Translations under genes and position numbers: made by a program
The notes under the pieces: model-generated
What the model saw: the letters and a program-made list of their open reading frames with translations, nothing else
The model's database searches: none
What the model was told of the DNA's origin: nothing
In this document: positions 19,101-27,961 of the stretch, in pieces
Layout of the letters: each line of letters begins with the position of its first letter
How positions within the stretch are numbered: the first letter of the stretch is position 1
From: an uncultured beta proteobacterium
GTDB taxonomy: Bacteria > Pseudomonadota > Gammaproteobacteria > Burkholderiales > Burkholderiaceae
Length of the DNA stretch: 40,453 nucleotides
Assembly (NCBI GenBank): GCA_903918115.1
Contig: CAIXDG010000200.1
Span: forward strand, 1 to 40,453
Reading direction: 5' to 3'

Positions 19101-19689
19101 TCAATAGGCGGCAACACCACCGTCACTACGGGGATCCCAGCCCCCTCGCAATACTCCCGAGGGTTCGCGAATAATGCAGCCGGCATGACCGACAGTTTCG
19201 TCAAAATCGGTAAGCAACTCAATCTCATGACCGAGCTCGGCCAGGTCGCTAATTACGCGAGGATCAAAGCGTGACTCTAGCTTTAGACTATCGCTGGTTT
19301 GGCCCCAGGTTCGACCCAATAACCAACGCGGTCGACTAATGGCTTCTTGTGGATCAAGGCCATAAACTGCCGTTCTAGTAAAGACTGCACACTGCGTTTG
19401 CGGTTGACCGTCCCCACCCATCGTGCCATACACCATAGAACGACCATCTTTAAAAAGCGCTAAAGCCGGATTTAAGGTATGAAAAGGTTTGCGGAAAGGC
19501 TCTAAGGTATTGAGTGACGCAGGGTTTAAAGAAAAACTACAGCCCCGGTTTTGCCAATTAATACCCGAGCTAGGCAAAACAATGCCAGCGCCAAACTCGT
19601 GGTAAATACTCTGAATAAATGAAACACAGCAACCGTGCTTATCCACTACTCCCATCCAAATCGTATCGGCGGGTCCTTTTCCTTGTCCC
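19101..19689 (-). pseudogene. N-terminally truncated gamma-glutamyltransferase (YwrD-like) remnant
   Basis: GQGKGPADTIWMGVVDKHGCCVSFIQSIYHEFGAGIVLPSSGINWQNRG...MVYGTMGGDGQPQTQ...GGWDPRSDGGVAAY: C-terminal half only; homology cannot continue past about 19690. Confidence 0.75.
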
Positions 19690-19923
19690 CTAGATGGTGT
19701 TTGGTATCACAAATTATGTGCCGAATTTAGTACGCATAAAGCAAATGATAGTTTTGCCGCCTGCAGCCATCGTAACGATTGTGCACATTTAAAAGAAATT
19801 ATTGAAACCGATAAAAATCAATCGGCTTGGGTTACAAAAGCAATTTTAGTCAATGGCATTCCGAACGAATTCAATCTGCAAAAGAAACCGTCGCCAGATA
19901 AGGATCTGGCAGACGATGATTAA
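19690..19923 (+). pseudogene. C-terminal fragment of an unidentified protein
   Basis: Plus frame ...LDGVWYHKLCAEFSTHKANDSFAACSHRNDCAHLKEIIETDKNQSAWVTKAILVNGIPNEFNLQKKPSPDKDLADDD(stop at 19921-19923), with no obvious start. Confidence 0.35.
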
Positions 19924-19948
19924 ATAAAAATACGTACCGCTATGTAAC

Positions 19949-21028
19949 TTACGGCGCAGCCCGATTTTTTTCTAATTGCTGATTGACTAAGTTAATAATC
20001 TGATCGACTTCATCCGAGTGAATGCCCTGTTTAGCGGCAACGGTTTGCATTAAAAGATCCACTCGTTCAATATTTTTTGCGCCGGCAAATAAAGCGCGTG
20101 CGGCCGATGAAGGGCTGCCTAAACTGAGCGCTGCATTAGCGTATTTTTCAAAAGGCACCAAATCGGCCTCGCTCGCTCCTAGTGTCTGACAAAGCTGTCG
20201 AGCCCAGTTATAGATATTTTTAGAGAGTTCGAGATCATCATGAATAGCCTCTTTAATTGGACGTATACCATTTGGGCCAATGCAGCGGTAATTACCAGCT
20301 AATAACATGCTCCATTTTGCTAAGGGCACAAAGACCGAGTCGAATACTTTTAATTTAACCGGTAACTCAATTACTTCAGAGCCGGTATCAAAGCGTACTG
20401 CCTCAATATCAGCGGCAATATTGCGTAGCATTTGCGTATGTTCATTTGACTCAAAACGTGCGGCCTTGAAGTTCGTTGGTAAGCGCACTTGCAGTACGTT
20501 AATCGGCTCATCCGGTGGCCGAAAAGCTTGTGCATCAGGGCTACATAAAGTCATCATCTTTGGATCAAAGCCATCCCAAACACTGGGATCGGTATAACAA
20601 TTGCGATAATCAGCTATCGATAAGCCAGGAATTCGGGCTAAATAGGTCAAGGGTGGCATATTCATAATCGACATGGTGGGTATCTTCGCTACTGCCACTG
20701 CTTGCAGTAATTCCCGCACTCCTGGAGCACCATACTGTGGCTCCTGCATTGCAAGTACCACTAAATCGTAATCTGCTAAGTTGACATTGTTTGGTGTAGT
20801 AGCAGAAATTTTTCCCGTCAAACTGCGAGAATCAACCTCAACTAAGCCATCCCTACCTTTAATTGGAAAGCGTACTCTCGTGCCCTCGCGATTAATGAGC
20901 TCAACTTCATTCGGTAGACAAACGAGGGTGGCATCATGGCCCGCAAGAGCCAATTTAGTTGCTAACAAAGAGCCATAAGAGGCGCCAAAAATAAGAACTT
21001 TATAGTGCTGTGCTGGTTTAACTTGCAT
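19949..21028 (-). CDS. Divergent ketopantoate reductase (ApbA/PanE)-like protein
   Basis: MQVKPAQHYKVLIFGASYGSLLATKLALAGHDATLVC, DLVVLAMQEPQY, SPSSAARALFAGAKNIERVDLLM. Start moved from 21088 to 21028 (RBS-like GGGAG upstream; the longer start would lie in the riboswitch expression platform). Confidence 0.75.
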   Translation of the reverse strand: MQVKPAQHYKVLIFGASYGSLLATKLALAGHDATLVCLPNEVELINREGTRVRFPIKGRDGLVEVDSRSLTGKISATTPNNVNLADYDLVVLAMQEPQYGAPGVRELLQAVAVAKIPTMSIMNMPPLTYLARIPGLSIADYRNCYTDPSVWDGFDPKMMTLCSPDAQAFRPPDEPINVLQVRLPTNFKAARFESNEHTQMLRNIAADIEAVRFDTGSEVIELPVKLKVFDSVFVPLAKWSMLLAGNYRCIGPNGIRPIKEAIHDDLELSKNIYNWARQLCQTLGASEADLVPFEKYANAALSLGSPSSAARALFAGAKNIERVDLLMQTVAAKQGIHSDEVDQIINLVNQQLEKNRAAP

Positions 21029-21059
21029 TGCGTAAGGCTCCCGAGTACTTTCCGCAAAT

Positions 21060-21103
21060 TGAATGGAGTGAAGCAAAAATGCAGCCATTCATTTACGGCT
21101 GCC
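21060..21103 (-). promoter_or_regulatory. Riboswitch expression platform: terminator hairpin with competing antiterminator
   Basis: GCAGCC...GGCTGC hairpin (21081-21103) followed by ATTTTT on minus strand; TGAATGG (21090-21084) can instead pair with CCATTCA (21066-21060). Confidence 0.6.
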
Positions 21104-21106
21104 GCT

Positions 21107-21300
21107 CCCTCTGTCCTTGGTACCTGAGAGATTCACACCTAAATAGAGTTAGGCATTTGCTCCTTCGGTGCGCCCCATTTCGGTGGCGACTCTCCAGACG
21201 GCTATTTAAGTTAAGCAGTACTAGTCTTTTGGGATACCTGAGCGTTCATAGGAGTTTGCGCCTTCGGTGGAGAAAGAAACTTCTCGCTCTCCTGCTTAAT
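21107..21300 (-). ncRNA. Tandem glycine riboswitch (two aptamers)
   Basis: Minus strand: GGAGAGcgagaagtttctttctccACCGAAGGcGCAAActcc...CTCAGGTATC then CTGGAGAGtcgccaccgaaatggggcgcACCGAAGGaGCAAAtgcc...tCTCTCAGGTACCaaggACAGAGGG. Both copies carry the glycine aptamer signature. Confidence 0.93.
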
Positions 21301-21382
21301 CAAAGTATATCTTATTCTAATAAATAGAAGCATTAATTTTACCGGTATATTGCAGTGCAAAATAAATCGGGTTTGAGTCTAA

Positions 21383-22327
21383 TTATTTGAATGCAGCTTC
21401 AATCATCTTGACTAAGGCATAGACAGCTTGGTTAGCGGGAGTTGCTAAGTTATATTGCAGGCCTTTCTCCACAATATACCCATTCAAAAAATCGATCTCG
21501 CTTAATTTACCCCGGGCTAAATCTGCCGCAGTAGATGATTTTTGTCCAGCCATTGTCTGGGCAATAATGGCATTTGCTTGGGCTGCCTCTTCCTTGCTTA
21601 TCGTGACTGCCTCACACTGCGCAATCGATAAAAACTCATCCGTAAGGCGCTCAATTAAAACTTGAATATGGGGTACTTGAACCATTTGCCCATAGCTTAT
21701 TTGCCCAATTGCGGAAATCGCGTTATAGCTACAGTTCACTAATAGCTTTAACCAAAGCGCTCTTTTAATATTGGCAGAAAACGCGCACGGCACACCCGCA
21801 TTTATAAATTGGTCAACTAGTTGTGTCAGGGCCCGTGGGTGTTTATGAGTGCTGGTGAAGTCTGTAGTAAATGCGCCAATTTGTAGTTCCCCGCGTCCAT
21901 AGTGTTTCACGGTGTTTAAATCAGTCATGGCTACGGCCACATAAACAGCCGCTGCATAAACAGGATTGGCAACTATTGAAGTAATCAATTCGACATTACT
22001 AACCCCATTTTGCAAACTGATAATCACTGTGTGAGCGGATAAGAATGGTTGCATGGCCTGCAGCGTAGCAACCGTATCGTACGATTTCACGCACAGTAAA
22101 ATAATGTCTGCATCGGCAATATCAGTAAAGTCAGCGCATGCTTGTAGCGCCACCTTAGCCTGAAAACCTTGACAATCCATTTGCAAACCAAGGCGATTAA
22201 TAGCGTCGACTCGCTCTGCACGACCAATTAAAATTGGCTCCTGATTACTACGTGCCAGCATTCCGCCGAAGAAGCACCCGACGGCGCCCGCTCCCACTAC
22301 AGCAATTTTCTGATTACCAGTACTCAT
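21383..22327 (-). CDS. panE: 2-dehydropantoate 2-reductase
   Basis: IAVVGAGAVGCFFGGMLA, SLQNGVSNVE, ALWLKLLVNCSYNAISA, SSTAADLARGKLSEIDFLNGYIV. Confidence 0.87.
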   Translation of the reverse strand: MSTGNQKIAVVGAGAVGCFFGGMLARSNQEPILIGRAERVDAINRLGLQMDCQGFQAKVALQACADFTDIADADIILLCVKSYDTVATLQAMQPFLSAHTVIISLQNGVSNVELITSIVANPVYAAAVYVAVAMTDLNTVKHYGRGELQIGAFTTDFTSTHKHPRALTQLVDQFINAGVPCAFSANIKRALWLKLLVNCSYNAISAIGQISYGQMVQVPHIQVLIERLTDEFLSIAQCEAVTISKEEAAQANAIIAQTMAGQKSSTAADLARGKLSEIDFLNGYIVEKGLQYNLATPANQAVYALVKMIEAAFK

Positions 22328-22353
22328 AAGCTAAGGAGCATCGCAGAGCTGAT

Positions 22354-23235
22354 TTAAATATGCTTTCGCTTCTCAACTAGACTAAGAAACTTGTCATACT
22401 CTTTTTCGTCCACAGAATAACTATGCTCATCGTCAGGAAAAGTACCGCCCTTCACATCGGCAATATATTTTTTAATACCCTCAACCGCAACTTCCGTCAA
22501 ATTAGCATAACGTTTAGTAAATTTAGGCTTGAAATCCGAGAACACACCTAATAAATCATGGCATAACAAAATCTGGCCATCGGTACCAACGCCAGCACCA
22601 ATGCCAATAGTTGGAATCTCTAATTGCTGCGAAATAATGGTAGCAATCTTTGCTGGGACAGCCTCAAACTCAAGCATGAAGCAGCCTGCATCCTGAATTG
22701 CAAACGCATCTTCTAAGATTTTCATTGCGGTTTCGGCTGTTCGACCCTGCACCTTAAAACCGCCAAATACAGCTACAGTGTGCGGGGTCATACCAATGTG
22801 CGAGGCGGTGGGAATCCCTGCATCGACCATGGCTCTTAAGATATTTGCTTGGGATTTTCCGCCTTGGGGTTTCACAGCATCTGACCCTGCCTCCTGCATA
22901 AACCGAGTGGCATTGGTGAGTGCCCTGTCAATTGTGTTGTAGCTTTGATATGGCATGCAACCTAATAGAAAGGTATTTGGCGCGCCTCGTCTAATTCCTG
23001 CTGCATGCATCACCATCATGTCCATTGATGCAGGTATGGTATTAGAGTGACCGTGCGCAATCATCGCTAAACTATCCCCAATCACAGCAACATCTACCCC
23101 TGCAGTTTCTGCCCATTTTGCTGAGGTGTAATCAGGCACAGACATATAAACCATTTTCTCGCCTGTTTTTTTTGAGGCATAAATATCTTGAATGGTTCTT
23201 TTTTTGCGCTCAGGTACTTCCGTTGCTTTGTTCAA
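22354..23235 (-). CDS. PanB-like protein (ketopantoate hydroxymethyltransferase homologue, divergent active site)
   Basis: VIGDSLAMIAHGHSNT, RRGAPNTFLLGCMPYQSY, SDAVKPQGG, SHIGMTPHTVAVFGGFKVQGR, MLEFEAVPAKIA, IPTIGIGAGVGTDGQILLCHDLLG, KRYANL. Confidence 0.85.
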   Translation of the reverse strand: MNKATEVPERKKRTIQDIYASKKTGEKMVYMSVPDYTSAKWAETAGVDVAVIGDSLAMIAHGHSNTIPASMDMMVMHAAGIRRGAPNTFLLGCMPYQSYNTIDRALTNATRFMQEAGSDAVKPQGGKSQANILRAMVDAGIPTASHIGMTPHTVAVFGGFKVQGRTAETAMKILEDAFAIQDAGCFMLEFEAVPAKIATIISQQLEIPTIGIGAGVGTDGQILLCHDLLGVFSDFKPKFTKRYANLTEVAVEGIKKYIADVKGGTFPDDEHSYSVDEKEYDKFLSLVEKRKHI

Positions 23236-23255
23236 ATCAATCTCCTTAATGATTG

Positions 23256-23957
23256 TTATGCTTCGCCCTTGAGGCTTAAATTGGTATGCCGCTTAGCGTC
23301 GTTAACGCTACCCGAAAAAATAATTTCTCCACGCTCAATCACATATACACGATCGGCATAGTCGGGAATATGAAAAGCGTTCGACTCGGCCATTAAAATT
23401 GCTCGGCCTGCTTCGCGAATACTAGATAGGCCGTCACTAATGATAGGAATAATCGCAGGAGAAAGTCCCTCAAAGGGTTCGTCCAGAATTAATAATTTCG
23501 GATCAAGCGTCAGCGCACGGGCAATTGAAAGCATCTTCCGCTCGCCTCCCGATAAATGATTGCCTCCACGCTCACGATACCCCTCAAGCTTAGGAAAAAT
23601 CCGATAGGCCATCGCAATGCGTTCAGCAGTTGGCATTTGGGTTTTAATGGTCCAGGTTGACATTTCAATATTTTCAGCCACTGTAAGATCACCAAAAACT
23701 TCGCTCTCTTCTGGAGAAAATCCAATCCCTAAACGCGCAATATCAAACGTCCGTTTTCCTAGAATCGATTTTTTCTCTAGCAAAATATCACCCTCTTTAG
23801 GTTTGCGATATCCCATGATGCTATTGAGGGTAGTGGTTTTACCTGCGCCATTTCTTCCAACCAAACATACCAATTCACCGGCCTTAACTTCAAGGCTCAC
23901 TTTACGCAAAATGGGGCTATTTTGAATTTCGACCGAAATCGCCTTCACCTCAAGCAT
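23256..23957 (-). CDS. livF: LIV-type ABC transporter ATPase (LivF-like), second system
   Basis: GRNGAGKTT, LSGGERKMLSIARAL, LILDEPFEGLSP. Confidence 0.87.
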   Translation of the reverse strand: MLEVKAISVEIQNSPILRKVSLEVKAGELVCLVGRNGAGKTTTLNSIMGYRKPKEGDILLEKKSILGKRTFDIARLGIGFSPEESEVFGDLTVAENIEMSTWTIKTQMPTAERIAMAYRIFPKLEGYRERGGNHLSGGERKMLSIARALTLDPKLLILDEPFEGLSPAIIPIISDGLSSIREAGRAILMAESNAFHIPDYADRVYVIERGEIIFSGSVNDAKRHTNLSLKGEA

Positions 23958-24714
23958 GATTCACCCGCTTACCAATAATAGTTGCCTGCAATTCAGGATC
24001 ATTAAAAAATACATCAGGGGGTAAATCCGCTAATAATTTGCCTTCTGCCAAAGCTACGATTCGCGTCGAATACTCGGCAACCAATTCCATATCATGCTCA
24101 ACTAATAGCATAGTTTTGATTCCAGCCAATTTAGCTGCAGCCATTAAGGTGTCCATAATGCCGCGCTTCTCACCAGTAGAAATACCGCTCGTTGGTTCAT
24201 CTAATAAAATCACCTCCGGGCTTAAAGCAAAGGCGCTGGCTATATCGAGGAGCTTTTTTTCGCCTTGCGATAAATAAGAGGCCTGCCAAGCCATTTTTTT
24301 GTCTAAGTTAAAGATAGCCGCTACCTCAAGCGCACGCTCAATTAACTCCGACTTAGAACCAACGTTTGACCAAAAGTTGTATTGCATATTGCGTTGCGAA
24401 ATAACCGCAGCAATAATCGTTTCTTGCACGCTTAATTGTGGAAAAATTTGCACCAACTGAAAAGCACGTGCCATGCCTAATTTAGCCAACGTAACGGGAC
24501 CAACCCCAGCAATCGATTTACCATGAAAACTCACCTCTCCATGGGTGGGCTTTAATAAGCCGGTGAGCACGTTAACAAAGGTAGTTTTTCCTGCGCCATT
24601 AGGGCCCACAATTGCCACTATTTCGTTTTCAAAAAACTGCAAACTAACATCTTGCAGAGCCTTATAAACGCCATAGTGTTTAGAAACACCTTTGGATTCT
24701 AAAATTGGCATCAT
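23950..24714 (-). CDS. livG: LIV-type ABC transporter ATPase (LivG-like), second system
   Basis: GPNGAGKTT, LSQGEKKLLDIASAF, LLDEPTSGI. Start set at MMPILES. Confidence 0.87.
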   Translation of the reverse strand: MMPILESKGVSKHYGVYKALQDVSLQFFENEIVAIVGPNGAGKTTFVNVLTGLLKPTHGEVSFHGKSIAGVGPVTLAKLGMARAFQLVQIFPQLSVQETIIAAVISQRNMQYNFWSNVGSKSELIERALEVAAIFNLDKKMAWQASYLSQGEKKLLDIASAFALSPEVILLDEPTSGISTGEKRGIMDTLMAAAKLAGIKTMLLVEHDMELVAEYSTRIVALAEGKLLADLPPDVFFNDPELQATIIGKRVNHA

Positions 24715-25679
24715 CGCTCCTCCTGCGGTGGAGCCGCAGACTTCTTGCCAGAAAATAAGCCCATAATTCCGCCAGGTAAAAAAACCACCAGCAGAATTAA
24801 CACAATGCCTAACACCAAACGCCAATATTGAGTTTGGCTGACAATTTGATCTTTCAGGCCAATAAATGCAAATGCGCCAATAATGGGGCCAAAGAAATTA
24901 TTGAAGCCACCAAATATGGTCATAAAAACAATATTGCCAGATTGAGTCCAGTAGGCAAGCTCTGGATCAGCTAAGCCTACCGGGACGACTAATAAGGCGC
25001 CACCAATTCCGCCATATATTGCTGAAATAACAAAGGAAATCAAACGAAAACGATGCACCTTTATGCCCAAATATTCGGCTTTGCGGGGGTTATCTCGAAT
25101 AGACTGTAAATGCAGTCCGAGTGGGGAATGCACAATCCGCCACATCACTAAAGCGAGAATAAGCATGACTGCAATTGAATAGTAAAAAAATGGGCCAATT
25201 AAAAAACTGGTTTTATCAATCTCACTTAAATCAAAACCCAATAAGCTTGGACGTATGACTTTAATTCCAGAATCGCCGCCCGATAAATCATAGAATTTAA
25301 AGAGAATGGAATGGAATAACATGCCAAAAGCTAAGGTCAGCATACCGAAAAATATTCGCACATATCGTACGCAAAGCAGACCAATCGGTATTGAAATAAG
25401 AAAACACACCAGCGCAGCTGCAAGGATATTAATTTCCATGCTTTTAATGCCAACCCGGCTGGTTAATATGGCAACGGTATAAGCACCCAATGCAACATAC
25501 ATTGCATGACCAAAAGATAAAAGGCCGGTGTAGCCAAAAAGCAAATTAAAGCCTAACAAAATAATGCTATAGGCCACAGCAGGCAGTAACAATGTCATGT
25601 AATAGGGACTTAAGATCCAAGGCGTACTACATAACAAAGCTAAGCAAAACACGATCAGCAATTTAAATTTAATAGTCAT
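24711..25679 (-). CDS. livM: LIV-type ABC transporter permease (LivM-like), second system
   Basis: LGFNLLFGYTGLLSFGHAMYVALGAYT; IFGGFNNFFGPIIGAFAF. Confidence 0.87.
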   Translation of the reverse strand: MTIKFKLLIVFCLALLCSTPWILSPYYMTLLLPAVAYSIILLGFNLLFGYTGLLSFGHAMYVALGAYTVAILTSRVGIKSMEINILAAALVCFLISIPIGLLCVRYVRIFFGMLTLAFGMLFHSILFKFYDLSGGDSGIKVIRPSLLGFDLSEIDKTSFLIGPFFYYSIAVMLILALVMWRIVHSPLGLHLQSIRDNPRKAEYLGIKVHRFRLISFVISAIYGGIGGALLVVPVGLADPELAYWTQSGNIVFMTIFGGFNNFFGPIIGAFAFIGLKDQIVSQTQYWRLVLGIVLILLVVFLPGGIMGLFSGKKSAAPPQEER

Positions 25680-26557
25680 TCAGCCGCCTTTCCATAAAGA
25701 CCTGAAGGCTTAATAATTAAGACTAAGATAACAATTAAATAAATGAGTAGTAGCTCTAGTTCTGCATAGGCATAAACAGCAAAGGCACGCAATAGACCAA
25801 CAATTAAAGCCCCTACTAACGCACCCCGCATACTCCCTAGTCCGCCTATCACTACTACCGCAAAAGCTTCTACGACAACCTCGGAAATCATATCCAGTGA
25901 AGCCGCGGAAGTTGGCACCACTAAAGCCCCACCAATCGTGCCTAACATCGTCCCCAAGGTAAAAATGGCGACATTAATCCAAACGCCGTTCACCCCAAGC
26001 GCCTCACTCATACGGCGATTTTCTGCGGTAGCGCGGACAATGCGACCAAAATTGGTTCTTTGCAGCATCCAGCCAAGCGCTAATGCTAAGAAAATACTCG
26101 AGCCAATTACGAGGGCTTTATATACCGGTATTGTCGTTGAAGCAAAATTTAATTTGCCATAGACCATGGAAATATTGCCCAGAGTCATCGGCGTCGCCCC
26201 CCAAAGCATGCGAATTAAATCTTCCAACACCAACATAATGGCAAACGTGAGGAGCAATTGAAAGCCTTCTTCGCGTTGATAAACTAAGCGGAGAAGTCGC
26301 TCTATTAATGGTCCAACTAGCCCGATAATAATTCCGGCCAACAATATTAGCGCCAGTAAATACGCTGATGAAATACCTTGTTGGAGAGCTAAGTTAACAA
26401 AAGTAATTCCAAAATAGGCGCCTAGCGCATAGAAGGCGCCACAAGATAAGTTCACAATTTTTTGCACGCCAAAAACCAATTGCAAACCACCGGCCAATAA
26501 AAATAATACCGCGGCATGGAAAATGCCACTAAGTACGATATCGATAAATGCTGTCAT
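25676..26557 (-). CDS. livH: LIV-type ABC transporter permease (LivH-like), second system
   Basis: GGLQLVFGVQKIVNLSCGAFYALGAY; VVIGGLGSMRGALVGALIVG. Confidence 0.87.
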   Translation of the reverse strand: MTAFIDIVLSGIFHAAVLFLLAGGLQLVFGVQKIVNLSCGAFYALGAYFGITFVNLALQQGISSAYLLALILLAGIIIGLVGPLIERLLRLVYQREEGFQLLLTFAIMLVLEDLIRMLWGATPMTLGNISMVYGKLNFASTTIPVYKALVIGSSIFLALALGWMLQRTNFGRIVRATAENRRMSEALGVNGVWINVAIFTLGTMLGTIGGALVVPTSAASLDMISEVVVEAFAVVVIGGLGSMRGALVGALIVGLLRAFAVYAYAELELLLIYLIVILVLIIKPSGLYGKAAE

Positions 26558-26565
26558 AGGATGCT

Positions 26566-26597
26566 TAAAAACCGAGCCGCAAGAAAACGGCTCGGTT
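26566..26597 (-). terminator. Hairpin plus T-tract between livK and livH of second LIV operon
   Basis: Perfect 10-bp stem AACCGAGCCG/CGGCTCGGTT (26570-26579, 26588-26597), followed on minus strand by TTTAAGC. Confidence 0.7.
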
Positions 26598-26606
26598 AGA
26601 GGCTAA

Positions 26607-27902
26607 CTAAAGCGTAATCTTTGCAGTTTCAAGCCACTGCCAAAAATCCATACCAGGTGGCTTTTGTAATTCGCTGCTAAATTTCTTATCCACAGGATTT
26701 GTAGTGACAAAGTCATACTTATTCTTGTGCGTTGTTAAACCTTGATAAAAAGTTTGTTCAGCAATATGGTCGCCCCGCATTCTGCCAGGGCCACCTAAAG
26801 ACTGAACCTCGATGCCTTCAATACCGGCAATAATTTCTTCCGTCTTAGGCCAAGCGCCACCCTTTGTTTTGATCGCTTTTTCAGTACCTGCTTTATATAT
26901 CTGCATAGCAAAGTAAGCGCGATCAGCTTCCCAGTTTGGATAATCTTTATATTTGCTGTAATAAAACTGCACAAATTCTTTCTGCAGCGGACTAGCATTA
27001 GGGTAATTAAAATCTAAGGTATTTAAGCCAAAGACCATACCTTCGGGAGTAAATTCTTTTTTCATTAAGGTTTGCTGAAAGCCCGCAGCAGGCATCACAT
27101 ATTTAATATCGCCATTAGCCAAGCCAGCGGCATGCGCATTTTGCATAAATACGGGTAGGTCAGCGAACAATAAAGAGGAGAAGATTAAATCCGGCTTCGC
27201 TGCTTTTAAGGCAGCAATATTGCTGGAAAGATCCATTGTGCCAACTTTTGGCCACTGCTCTGCTACCACCTTATGAGGAATACCAAAGCGCTTCAAGAGG
27301 GCCTGAAAGGCAGCCCAATTATTCCGTCCGTAAGAGTAGTCCGGATTAATACCTGCGATCGTGGCAAATTTACCTTTGTAGTACTTAATCGCCAGTAACG
27401 AAGCCATTACCGCCTCACACTCATTATCCGTAGAACGGAATAAATATTTTGGTGTCGGAATAGTTTCTTTAACGCCATCTTGGGAGGTGCCATCCCAATA
27501 GATGGTTAAGGCTTTCATCTCCTCAACTGTTGGGCTCATCGCCAGTGAAACGCCCGACGAAACAATACCTTGGACGCAGTCAACCTTATCCTGCAATACT
27601 AATTTACGAAAGCGCTCAGTTGTATCTTTAGCATTGGTTTCTTCTTCGACAATGAGTTCAACTTTCCTGCCGCCAATGCCACCAGTTTTATTGATCTTCT
27701 CAACTGCAAACATTGCGCCACGCAAGCCACATTCGCCAATCGTGCCAGCAATACCCGCTCGCGGCGCCAATATACCAACCTTAATTGGCGTATTTTGTGC
27801 GATAGCAGGAAAACCCCAGCCCCCTGCAGCAAGCAAAGAAGTAGCGCCAATCCCTTTAATTACAGAACGGCGGCTTTCATTTTGAATTAATTTCTTTTTC
27901 AT
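26607..27902 (-). CDS. livK: LIV-type ABC transporter binding protein, second system (Tat-like signal)
   Basis: MKKKLIQNESRRSVIKGIGATSLLAAGGWGFPAIA then IKVGILAPRAGIAGTIGECGLRGAMFAVEKINKTGGIGGRKVELIVEEE. Start moved to internal MKKKLIQ. Confidence 0.85.
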   Translation of the reverse strand: MKKKLIQNESRRSVIKGIGATSLLAAGGWGFPAIAQNTPIKVGILAPRAGIAGTIGECGLRGAMFAVEKINKTGGIGGRKVELIVEEETNAKDTTERFRKLVLQDKVDCVQGIVSSGVSLAMSPTVEEMKALTIYWDGTSQDGVKETIPTPKYLFRSTDNECEAVMASLLAIKYYKGKFATIAGINPDYSYGRNNWAAFQALLKRFGIPHKVVAEQWPKVGTMDLSSNIAALKAAKPDLIFSSLLFADLPVFMQNAHAAGLANGDIKYVMPAAGFQQTLMKKEFTPEGMVFGLNTLDFNYPNASPLQKEFVQFYYSKYKDYPNWEADRAYFAMQIYKAGTEKAIKTKGGAWPKTEEIIAGIEGIEVQSLGGPGRMRGDHIAEQTFYQGLTTHKNKYDFVTTNPVDKKFSSELQKPPGMDFWQWLETAKITL

Positions 27903-27961
27903 TTTGTCTCCCATTTTTATGCAATACAAAAAAATAAACAACTTCAAACACTTCAAATCTG

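Noticed and set aside
19101-19655. Naturally split GGT subunit gene
   Set aside because: No large-subunit partner is adjacent; the sequence upstream switches to an unrelated plus-strand fragment, which fits truncation better.
21029-21327. Plus-strand 99-aa ORF 21028-21327 and the N-terminal extension of the KPR-like ORF to 21088
   Set aside because: The plus ORF is the reverse complement of the glycine riboswitch; the extended KPR start falls in the expression platform and adds non-homologous residues.
27502-27885. Plus-strand 127-aa ORF antisense to the second livK
   Set aside because: Shadow ORF; low-complexity Ser/Pro/Ala/Ile composition and no start context.
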